This document shows positions 56,101 to 64,000 of a DNA stretch of 64,000 nt, piece after piece. A program made the translations under genes and the position numbers. The stretch covers positions 86,953,502-87,017,501 of the forward strand of contig OW240916.1 of the NCBI GenBank assembly GCA_933207985.1. The letters run 5' to 3'. Position 1 is the first letter of the stretch, and each line of letters starts with the position of its first letter. Source of the stretch: Pelobates cultripes (Eukaryota > Chordata > Amphibia > Anura > Pelobatidae). A model generated the notes under the pieces. It was not told the DNA's origin. It made no database searches and saw only the letters and a program-made list of their open reading frames with translations.

Positions 56101-59100
56101 AAGATTCAGACTGCAACACTCTTTCCATTCACAGGGATGAGGAGATCCAAAGCAAATGTGGTGCAGATGCAATCACATACCTGTCCTATCAGCGCCACCT
56201 CCTTGTGTTGTTGCTGCTGGCTTGTGTTCTGTCTGTGGCCATCATTCTGCCAATCAACTTTTCTGGAGATCTGCTGGGTGAGTATGACTCTTAAGGCTCT
56301 GTCAGAAACCTTTGATATTTTTTGTATACATACATTAATGATTTAATATAGTACCTATGTTCAATGAAAGTGCAAAGGTCAAGCTAAAAGCTCTTTCCTG
56401 ACAGAAATGGTAACTGCCCATATATCCATCCTGCCCAAACCTGGTTCAACACACCACATTCACAAACATTTGGCCTAGTAGACTAAACCCATTGCTTCTA
56501 TGTTTGATTACTTCTAACGGAGTGGGGTTTTGGTAATAGCTGCCAAGCCTAAGACAATACTAGGAAGGTGACCTCACATATTACAGTTGCAGGAGGTCTA
56601 TAAGTTTGACAGGTGGCTAGATTATCCCTTGATTTTAAGGATTAAAGTCACCAATTTATTGCACAGCCTATACAATAGAAAACTTCCACTTTTGTGGAAA
56701 TACCTTCACAAATAGTCATAGGCGCACCTCCTAGTTTGGAAGAATAGCAGCTGTTAAAAGAAAACTTTAAGCACTAAAACGTATTGTAATGCTTATAGTG
56801 CCAGGTGTATCCCGGTACCACCAGTGTAAGTTGTTAAACAATTTAAGAATGAATTGACAACTTACCTGGGGTCTGCTATGCTTCCTCTGGACTCCTCTCT
56901 GTGTTATCCTTTTCTTGACAAATGGAATATGTTAGAGACACTATAGTTACCAAAACAACTTTACTTAATGATGCCGTTTTGGTGTATAGATCATACCCTG
57001 CAGTCTCACTGCTCAATTCTCTGCCATTTAGGAGTAAAATAACGTTGTTTATGCAGCCCTTGCATGTCATTTACATAGCTTTCCTAAACGCTTCCTGTAA
57101 ATAGAGATCTAATGTGTGCACTTCCTTTATTGCAAATTCTGTTGTATTCAGAATTTCTTATCTTCTTCTCTGTTAATAACTTGCAAGAGCCTGCAGGAGC
57201 CTCCTGTATGTAATTAAAGTTCAATTTACAGAGCAGAAGATAAAAACTGTTTTTTTTTATGCAGTTGATTTCATTTAGGCTGTGTCAGTCACAACCAGGG
57301 GAGGTGTGACGGGGGCTGCATAAACAAAAGTGATTGAAATCTCATTTTGTGCAATTTAGGAGCTAAGAGGCATGATCTATACACTAAACCTGTTTTAGTT
57401 GTTTTGGTGACTGCAGTCTCCCTTTAATTACAAAACCAAGTCAGAGACACAAATAAATACCAGTGCCACAGTTAATTTTAATCACTGCCATTTTCACTGG
57501 ATTAGTAAGAGAGAGCATACTTAGTTTGGTTTTGATTGTATGTTGTTCTTTTCTTTTAACTTTCTTCAAAAAATTTCATGTAAAACATTTCAATCAATAA
57601 GTCTTAATCCTGCTAACGTAAATGTGATGTTTGTGAGTGCCTTACTTATTATTTTTCTTCAACTCATGACAATAAAGGAACCCATTACTGCCATGTTGCC
57701 CATAAGACCACATATGCAGTCACCCACATTACTGCCATGTTGCCCACATATTCAGATACCCACATCTTTTGTTACACTTATACATTATAACCTCAAAGCG
57801 CTCCAACCAAATCACAAGCTGTCACTTTGTCTCTGTGTCTGCAGGTCACAGTCCGGCTCAGTTTGGTCGTGCCACCATTGTTAACGTTCCCACACAGTGA
57901 GTATGAGTGTATTTGACCCCGGATAACCTACGGCTGGATAACTTGCTCCTGTAACTTGCTCCTGTAACTTGCTTTATGTAATCCTCAGGGACCGGTTTTT
58001 GTGGGTGCACAGTGTGTTTGCGTTTCTGTACTTTGTGTTCACTGCTCTGAGTATGCGGCATCATTCGGCCTCTTTACACTACAAGGAGGATGACAAGGTA
58101 AGAGTCCAGCAACAATTGATCCCTTCTGTGGCATCCTCATGCATTCCACTTAAAAATAAATATTTTGTACCAATTGGTCACATACAAAAAGTAAATCCTG
58201 TTGAACAATGGGCCAACACAACTTATTATGCTATGAGTCATAGTGTGGCACAGAAAACACTAAGCTATCAGGGTGCAATCTGTGGACATATGGTTACATG
58301 TTTTGGTTTATTTTGCAGGTGGCAAGAACGCTGATGGTCAGTCATATTCCCCAGGAGATCTCGGATACTTCTCTTCTCATTAAACATTTCCAGTGAGTTC
58401 TTTCTTTTGTATTAATTTAAAAATGTCGTAAAATAGTTCACAATGTAAGATAGGAAGAACAGGGAACAACCCTTACCAGAGGCCTGACTAAGCAGCGCAT
58501 TTAGTGGCTGCACCAATTCTTCTGAGTGAATGGAACAAATTCTCTCCCCGCAGAAGTAGGGTGATTTTACCTTAAAGGACCACTCTAGGCACCCAGACCA
58601 CTTCAGCTTAATGAAGTGGTCTGGGTGCCAGGTCCTTCTAGGGTTAACCTATTTTTTAATAAACATAGCAGTTTCAGAGAAACTGCTATGTTTATGAATG
58701 GGTTAAGCCTTCCCCCTAATCCTCTAGTGGCTGTCTCATTGACAGCCACTAGAGGCGCTTGCGTGCTTCTCACTGTGATTTTCCAGCGCTGGGCGGGGAG
58801 CTCTCCTCCTCCGATCCTCCTCCGTTCCTCCTCCTGGGCTGAATGCGCACGCGCGGCAAGATTTTCACAGTGAGAGCACGCAAGCGTCCATAGGAAAGCA
58901 TTGTAAATGCTTTCCTATGCGACGGGCTGAATGCGCGCGCAGCTCTTGCCGCGCGTGCGCATTCAGCCCAGGAGGAGGAACGGAGGAGGATCAGAGGAGG
59001 AGAGCTCCCCGCCCAGCGCTGGAAAAAGGTAAGTTTAAACCCCTTTCCCCTTTCCAGAGCCGGGCGGGAGGGGGTCCCTGAGGGTGGGGGCACCCTCAGG

Positions 59101-62100
59101 GCACTATAGTGCCAGGAAAACGAGTATGTTTTCCTGGCACTATAGTGGTCCTTTAAGCAAAACTGCCTCTTGTTTGACAGCTGGAAGTGATTGTAACTAA
59201 ACCAATGTTTGTGTCACAGTGAGGCATACCCCAGCTGCACGGTGACTGATGTCCAGTTCTGCTTTGATGTCAGGAGGCTGATAAAATTGGACTCAGAGAG
59301 GTGAGCGACACAAAGTTGGCATATGTGGGGTTATTGGTGGGCACATACTCAAGGGATTATATACCGTTTGCCCCATCAACTCAGAATGAAATTTTAGTTA
59401 ACAAAATTATACCGTCAACATTCTTCCTGAGCTAAATACTGCAAATGATTAAATATATCTGGATACATATGTACACAAGTAACTATATTATGACATATGA
59501 TTTTCATGAAACCTTACTAATGATATGTTTTATTGTATGCTACACTTTTTAAAACTCCTTTCTCTAGCCTCATTGATTTAACTGAAAGAAATTAAAAAAA
59601 CATATTTTAAAAATCAGGGACAGTAAGCAAGGTAAAGGCTTCCGGTATCAAAATGTCCTGTATAATATACCGCCTTCATACACACCTATACACTGTGTGC
59701 CGATAGCAGCCTGTATAATATACCGCCTTCATACACACCTATACACTGTGTGCCGATAGCAGCCTGTATAATATACCGCCTTCATACACACCTATACACT
59801 GTGTGCCGATAGCAGCCTGTGTAATATACTGCCTTCATACACACCTATACACTGTGTGCAGATAGCAGCCTGTATAATATACTGCCTTCATACACACCTA
59901 AACACCGTGTGCCGATAGCAGACTGTATAATATACTGCCTTCATACACACCTATACACCGTGTGCCGATAGCAGCCTGTATAATATACCGCCTTCATACA
60001 CACCTATACACTGTGTGCCGATAGCAGCCTGTATAATATACCGCCTTCATACACACCTATACACTGTGTGCCGATAGCAGCCTGTATAATATACCGCCTT
60101 CATGCACACCTATACACTGTGTGCCGATAGCAGCCTGTATAATACACTGCCTTCATGCACACCTATACACTGTGTGCCGATAGCAGCCGGTATAATACAC
60201 TGCCTTCATGCACACCTATACACTGTGTGCCGATAGCAGCCTGTATAATATACTGCCTTCATGCACACCTATACACTGTGTGCCGATAGCAGCCTGTATA
60301 ATATACTGCCTTCATGCACACCTATACACTGTGTGCCGATAGCAGACTGTATAATATACTGCCTTCATACACACCTATACACTGTGTGCCGATAGCAGCC
60401 TGTATAATATACTGCCTTCATACACACCTATACACTGTGTGCCGATAGCAGACTGTATAATATACTGCCTTCATATACACCTATACACTGTGTGCCGATA
60501 GCAGCCTGTATAATATACTGCCTTCATACACACCTATACACTGTGTGCCGATAGCAGCCTGTATAATATACTGCCTTCATACACTACTAAACACCGTGTG
60601 CCGATAGCAGCCTGTATAATATACTGCCTTCATACACCCCTATGCACTGTGTGCTGATAGCACCCAGCATAATCCATTCCCGGAGATATGTTGCCTCAAT
60701 TGAGGGACAATAGGGCAGAAAAGAGGGATAAGTGTATTTAGTCTCAACATTTCGACTGTCCCTACTAAATATGGACATTTGGGTGGCATGCTAGAGCTTA
60801 ATAGGTTTGTGCATTCTGAGTCAGCTAAATTCAGGCCAATTGTCTATTCGGCCAAATTTTGTAAATGCGAAGCACCATATGTACGTTATACCCCAGGAGC
60901 AAATTGCTAGCACAGTGTGCGAATACTCGCTATTCAGAGTCCTGCCAGTGCCACCAAAAAAAGATAATTGATGGGGGGAAAAAGATAATGTTTAGGGAAC
61001 AGTCACTAAATGTTGATTTTATTCATAGAAGAGACCAAAAATATTATATTTATATATTTAGCAAGTAAATAGAATATATAAATACAGATTTTTTTAGTAT
61101 TTTTGTATTATTATTATTATTATTATTATTTTATTCATTTATTTTACTTCAACGCCTCCTCTTCTCTATTGGTTACTTTTTCCCACTTGATCGCTGAACT
61201 CAATGGTAAAATTATATTTTTATAGCAAATCTTTCAGTCTGCATTGCAGTTCACAGATTGGCCCATTTTCATGCCCTTTTTAGTTTGGCTAAATGTTTTC
61301 TGTAAATAGTTTTCATGAACGATGTTGAGCCAAGTCGAACTGTTACAGGAAAGAGTGTGTCGAACAAAAATGGGGAAAAATTATTTGTCCAAAAGGATCA
61401 CTCCTGCCGTGCACAAGTCTAGCGCTCGTTCTTAGCTTAATGTGTTCTGTTTGTCACTCCCCAGGCGCAAGGCTATGAATGGACGCATGTATTTTGCTGG
61501 ACGAGCTCAAAAAGAAGGAAAACTAATGATCAAAACTCACCCACTTGCTCGATTGTGTCGCTGTGACTGCTGGGGCTTTAAACAGGTGAGAAAGAGGCTA
61601 AATCGTGGAGGGATGGTGGGCCGGTGTGTCTGTCTGAGCTGTCACTGGATATGAGCCTTCTTATTTCCTTTCTCTCTTGTAATTAATTTCTGGTCTCTCC
61701 AGTTCACCCAGTGCTGGTGGTTGTTCGGTTTACGTTCATTGCGCATTCTTTTCTTCACTGCTCCCAATCTAACATTGACCCACATGTTCTGTGATCTGTG
61801 TGCATCTCTGTTGAATGTGGAAATAAGAGATTCTGCCATTTCTCTGATGTCTCCAGGTAGAAGCTGAACAGTATTACGCAGAGCTGGAGGAGAAATTGAC
61901 TGATGAGTTTACTGCTGAACGGAACCGGGTCATGTTAAAGAGACTGGGGATGGCGTTTATCACCTTCCAGGATGAGAGAATGACTGCAGTGTACGTGGCT
62001 AGAACTCTGTAAACTGCAGGCAGCTTACTGTGAAGAAACCTCCCATCTGTATCACTGTCCGGCTGCATCAAATACGCCACATGCATTCTCCTACTTATAG

Positions 62101-63807
62101 CGTTCGCATTACTACTTCAACCACGTTTTCCATGAAAGCTTTACATTCCATACAATATTGGGGGGTGCGTTAATTGTGACGCCCAGCTGTATGTAGAATT
62201 CTAGGTCTACCAGAAGAAATTTAATTAACTAATCGCTGTGGTTGAAGAAATCCATTTACTACTAGCAGTACTAGTATCCTGATAGTTAGTAGAATTCTAG
62301 CAGTCAGAAAAAATATGTGTGAGGTGCCAAATCTACTTTATTATCAGACATGGTTATTGTTAAGGAGGAGATTTAAGCAAAATAGAGATGGAACAATGTA
62401 ACCTAATAGAAATTAGTTGAATTTCTGTAACTGGCAATTTGGGTGGAATTAATCTAATTGTGATGGCTATCCCTCCTTTCAGGATTATACAGGATTACAG
62501 CCGCCCCCATTGCCGCCGGGCCCCCCAGCAATCCTCGGTCACGCCGATACTACAGTCTCACCAGTGGGAAGTGCAATACGCTCCTGCACCAATTGATATC
62601 ATTTGGTACGATACCTCAAACTCTGACCACATTGTCGGCAGGATCTTTCCTGATAATATGTGAATCTTACTGATGATGTTACACGTATAACACTAATCAT
62701 TTTTACTTTGAACACTGTGCCCAACAGGGAGAATCTGGCGGTGACTGGGACGGTCTGGTGGCTTCGCTTTGCAGCGTTGAATTTGGCCTTGTTCCTGCTC
62801 CTCTTTTTTCTCACTACACCTGCTGTCATCGTGAGCACCATGGACAGATTCAATGTCACCAATCCAGTGGAAAGCCTGCATGTGAGGAGTGTTTGGGGTA
62901 TTCTTGCCCTTGACAGGCTTCTTCTGCTATCTACCCCTTTGTATCTTGTTGACAACTCTGGTGTCCCCCATCTATCCTTTACTTCCCCTCACTCTTGCCT
63001 TGTCTTCTGCCGGTCACTCAGACCATCTTATGTTCTTCTCCCTCCTCCCATATTCTCATTGTCTGTTCTTATTACTCACCCTTTACCCACACACTTACCC
63101 TTCATCTCTCCCTTACTCTCATTGTCTGAACCTTCATCTCCCCCTCACTCTTGCTGTCTGTCCATTCATCTCCTGTTCACAATGTTTCCCAAATATGTTC
63201 CCCATCTTACACTCCATTCATTCTTCCCCCCCACCCTGAATGTCTCACTCTCACTGTTCTCCGGTTTCACGGTTACCCTCACTCTCTTTCTCACAGAATC
63301 CAGTGATCACTCAGTTCCTCCCCACATTCCTTCTGTGGATGTTCTCCGTCTGCCTCCCATTTTTGGTTTATTACTCTGCATTCCTGGAGTGCCACTGGAC
63401 CAGGTAACGCTCTCACACCCATAACAGGCCCCTATGGTTTTCTATCAACCTCACCCCTTTCCTTAAACATCATCCCCTATATCTTACACAAAAACAGAAA
63501 TATATTATTGTGAAGTAAGTAGCAACCAATCTAAACTACAAATAATTTGATCCATTCTAAAACCTGCAAGCTAATATTTAGGCTGGTAGTGCTGAATACA
63601 TCCAATGCATCTTTAAATTACCTTGTTTTAACCTCATCGGCTAAAAGATGATTTGAAGGATAATTTACATTTCATTTTAATTATTTTATCTAAAGTGCTT
63701 TAGTTTTGTTTTGATGCTAGGTCTAATGAGAATCGGCTGACAATGCACAAGTGTTACTTCTTCCTCGTATTCATGGTTATTATCCTGCCTTCTCTGGGTC
63801 TGACCAG
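53013..63807 (+). CDS. tmem63c: transmembrane protein 63C, internal exons 5'/3' partial
   Basis: Member of the TMEM63/OSCA family of membrane proteins related to mechanosensitive ion channels. TMEM63C is reported at plasma and ER membranes. Thirteen exons: 53013-53100, 55092-55129, 56135-56277, 57845-57896, 57989-58097, 58319-58392, 59220-59300, 61465-61585, 61857-61990, 62483-62605, 62728-62881, 63297-63403 and 63721-63807. All introns are GT-AG, and the exons join in one frame of 437 codons without a stop. They encode the cytosolic segment after the first helix, several membrane helices, the large cytosolic RRM-like loop, and helices up to LPSLGLTR. The family paralogue is chosen from [17 protein letters not shown] and [18 protein letters not shown], which fit TMEM63C better than A or B. 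Family length is near 800 residues, so about half is visible. Exons coding the N-terminus were not found upstream, and the pore half lies beyond the window. Confidence 0.93.
53300..53543. repeat. 39-bp minisatellite in tmem63c intron, left part
   Basis: About six units of 39 bp containing TTCTTGGTATACAGGAGAGG and TTTGTTGGTTGGGTA. The period is 13 codons, so every frame stays open; the [13 protein letters not shown] repeats are not a protein gene. It resumes at 54106 after an insertion. Confidence 0.9.
53544..54105. mobile_element. unclassified insertion inside the 39-bp minisatellite
   Basis: About 560 bp of unrelated AT-rich DNA between two halves of the same array. At its right end 53947-53990 and 54060-54104 form an inverted pair (CCAGAAAAAGCATTTATTGA and complement). 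No coding capacity; class unknown. Confidence 0.5.
54106..54780. repeat. 39-bp minisatellite in tmem63c intron, right part
   Basis: About 17 more diverged units (GGTTGGGTATTCTTGGTATA, with AACAGAGAGGGAAC or AACCGGGAAC variants). Open frames at 54189-54758 and 54277-54726 are repeat artefacts. Confidence 0.9.
55092..55129 (+). CDS. tmem63c: tmem63c exon: [13 protein letters not shown]
   Basis: 38 nt. Encodes [12 protein letters not shown] and two bases of the next Lys, the conserved block before the DEEI motif. Acceptor TTACAG, donor GTGAGA. Confidence 0.9.
55130..56134. other. tmem63c intron, nothing else recognised
   Basis: G/T-rich intronic DNA with vague AGGTTAGGAGAT-like repetition but no defined unit. 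The small frames at 55488-55688 and 56082-56294 are read-through, the latter covering the next exon. Confidence 0.5.
56135..56277 (+). CDS. tmem63c: tmem63c exon: membrane helix ([20 protein letters not shown])
   Basis: 143 nt. Encodes [20 protein letters not shown], then a membrane helix and FSGDLL. The KCG and ILPxNFSG motifs are invariant family marks. Donor GTGAGT. Confidence 0.95.
56932..57427. mobile_element. TTAA-type MITE, family B, in tmem63c intron
   Basis: Second copy of the family at 4508-5048, with inverted ends GACACTATAGTTACCAAAAC and GGTGACTGCAGTCTCCCTTTAA. The left TTAA is mutated to TTAG. Confidence 0.7.
57845..57896 (+). CDS. tmem63c: tmem63c exon: [17 protein letters not shown]
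   Basis: 52 nt. The FGRATIVNV block is conserved in all TMEM63 proteins. Acceptor CTGCAG, donor GTGAGT. Confidence 0.93.
57989..58097 (+). CDS. tmem63c: tmem63c exon: second membrane helix and RHH motif
   Basis: 109 nt. Encodes [20 protein letters not shown], a membrane helix, then [14 protein letters not shown], which enters the cytosolic loop. Donor GTAAGA. Confidence 0.95.
58319..58392 (+). CDS. tmem63c: tmem63c exon: start of RRM-like cytosolic domain
   Basis: 74 nt. [14 protein letters not shown] and TSLLIKHF, the beta-alpha start of the RRM-like fold. Donor GTGAGT. Confidence 0.95.
58572..59156. mobile_element. TTAA-type MITE, family D, CpG-rich hairpin
   Basis: 585 bp with TTAA at both ends, left TTAAAGGACCACTCTAGGC and right ACTATAGTGGTCCTTTAA. 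Internal inverted arms of over 100 nt centre on GGAGGAGGA/TCCTCCTCC and GCGCGTGCGCATTCAGCCC. Open frames 58616-58873 and 58770-59093 come from the two arms of this hairpin and are not genes. Confidence 0.8.
59220..59300 (+). CDS. tmem63c: tmem63c exon: [20 protein letters not shown]
   Basis: 81 nt. Continues the cytosolic domain (EAYP...V...C.DV..LI.L). Acceptor CACAG, donor GTGAGC. Confidence 0.95.
59648..60665. repeat. 53-bp minisatellite in tmem63c intron
   Basis: About 19 units of 53 bp containing CCTGTATAATATACCGCCTT and CTATACACTGTGTGCCGATA. Variants are few (CCGCC/CTGCC, CATACA/CATGCA), and units with the same variant tend to be neighbours. Confidence 0.95.
60666..61464. other. tmem63c intron with (TTA)n
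   Basis: Unique AT-rich sequence; a (TTA)n run lies at about 61107-61131. Nothing else recognised before the acceptor at 61464. Confidence 0.5.
61465..61585 (+). CDS. tmem63c: tmem63c exon: [20 protein letters not shown]
   Basis: 121 nt. Includes [20 protein letters not shown]. The PxARLCxCxCW cysteine cluster is the TMEM63C form of the family Cys-rich loop. Donor GTGAGA. Confidence 0.96.
61857..61990 (+). CDS. tmem63c: tmem63c exon: [18 protein letters not shown]
   Basis: 134 nt. Helical segment, then [16 protein letters not shown], the second RRM-like strand pair. The donor is read as GTACGT after GCAGT, which keeps the frame. Confidence 0.95.
62483..62605 (+). CDS. tmem63c: tmem63c exon: APAPIDIIW
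   Basis: 123 nt. [18 protein letters not shown] through [10 protein letters not shown], the end of the cytosolic loop just before the membrane. Donor GTACGA. Confidence 0.94.
62728..62881 (+). CDS. tmem63c: tmem63c exon: membrane helix ([15 protein letters not shown])
   Basis: 154 nt. [20 protein letters not shown], then the helix and [16 protein letters not shown]. The FFLTTPAxI motif is diagnostic for TMEM63. The open frame that runs on to 63424 is intron read-through. Donor GTGAGG. Confidence 0.96.
63297..63403 (+). CDS. tmem63c: tmem63c exon: [20 protein letters not shown]
   Basis: 107 nt. Membrane helix ending [15 protein letters not shown]. Acceptor CACAG, donor GTAACG. Confidence 0.95.
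63721..63807 (+). CDS. tmem63c: tmem63c exon: [20 protein letters not shown]
   Basis: 87 nt. [20 protein letters not shown] ... LPSLGLT, the next membrane helix. Donor GTACTT. The rest of the gene (about 280 residues) is beyond the window; 63808-64000 is CT-rich intron. Confidence 0.95.
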
Positions 63808-64000
63808 GTACTTTCCACCCAGCAACTTGCATTCCTGCACAGCCACATGTTCTGCTTTCTGTATCCCCACTTCCCTTGTCCTTCTTTCTACTTAATGACC
63901 TCCCTCCTCGTTCTGCTTCTCACTCGTGCTCTCCTCCACTTCCCTCTTCTTCAACCTCCTTGAAGTTGACTTCCCTCTATGCTGTCTTTCTCCTCTATCA

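Noticed and set aside
58616..59093. Open frames on both strands ending in the same [13 protein letters not shown] peptide
   Set aside because: The identical peptide arises from the two arms of the CpG-rich MITE hairpin, not from a gene.
59648..60665. CRISPR-like regular repeat array
   Set aside because: Units are contiguous 53-bp tandem repeats without distinct spacers, in a vertebrate intron.
62660..63424. 254-codon open frame
   Set aside because: Contains one real tmem63c exon (62728-62881) and then runs through intron; the next exon at 63297 is in another frame and has a clear acceptor.

Overview
The window looks like nuclear DNA of an anuran amphibian. It carries one recognisable host gene in GT-AG exons and is otherwise dense with transposable elements of frog type: DIRS-like YR retrotransposon, chromodomain Ty3/gypsy element, L1 and CR1/L2-like LINEs, Tc1/mariner, hAT and TTAA-flanked MITEs. 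Species cannot be told from the sequence alone. There is no bacterial, organellar or CRISPR content, and no tRNA or rRNA gene was recognised.

Host gene. Thirteen consecutive internal exons of tmem63c (TMEM63/OSCA-family membrane protein) run on the + strand from 53013 to 63807. They join in one frame (1311 nt, 437 codons) with consistent phases at every junction. The first exons and the C-terminal half are not seen: the former must lie upstream or be unrecognised, the latter lies beyond 64000.

Layout. 1-10.6 kb: MITEs, a hAT-like element with an internal CA-rich array splitting a G-rich minisatellite, an SGNH-hydrolase-type remnant, and a nearly complete Tc1/mariner copy with DD37E spacing. 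10.65-17.57 kb: a minus-strand L1 LINE, its 3' region split by a non-autonomous element that carries a 1-kb TTAATTAA-rich tandem array. 18.155-38.87 kb: a DIRS-like element proven by inverted terminal arms and an internal complementary region, and filled with nested insertions: a CR1/L2-like LINE (itself holding a full-span L1 with 15-bp duplications, a MITE and an 8-bp-duplicating hAT), a solo LTR, a complete-span Ty3/gypsy element with both LTRs, a 371-bp fragment of that gypsy integrase inside the DIRS recombinase gene, and a TTAA MITE in the right terminal arm. 39-50.1 kb: MITEs, a hAT fragment, a Ty1/copia gag fragment, a second Tc1-like remnant, and a snap-back element split by a hAT with perfect 16-bp inverted repeats, which itself holds an antisense solo LTR. 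50.1-52.6 kb: second DD37E Tc1 copy, then 30-bp and 31-bp minisatellites. 53.0-64 kb: tmem63c, with 39-bp and 53-bp minisatellites and two TTAA MITEs in its introns.

None of the transposon genes seen is intact; each has stops, frameshifts or deletions. The main value of the window is structural: insertion order can be read base by base from target-site duplications, and in one case the empty site is preserved in the opposite arm of the same element.
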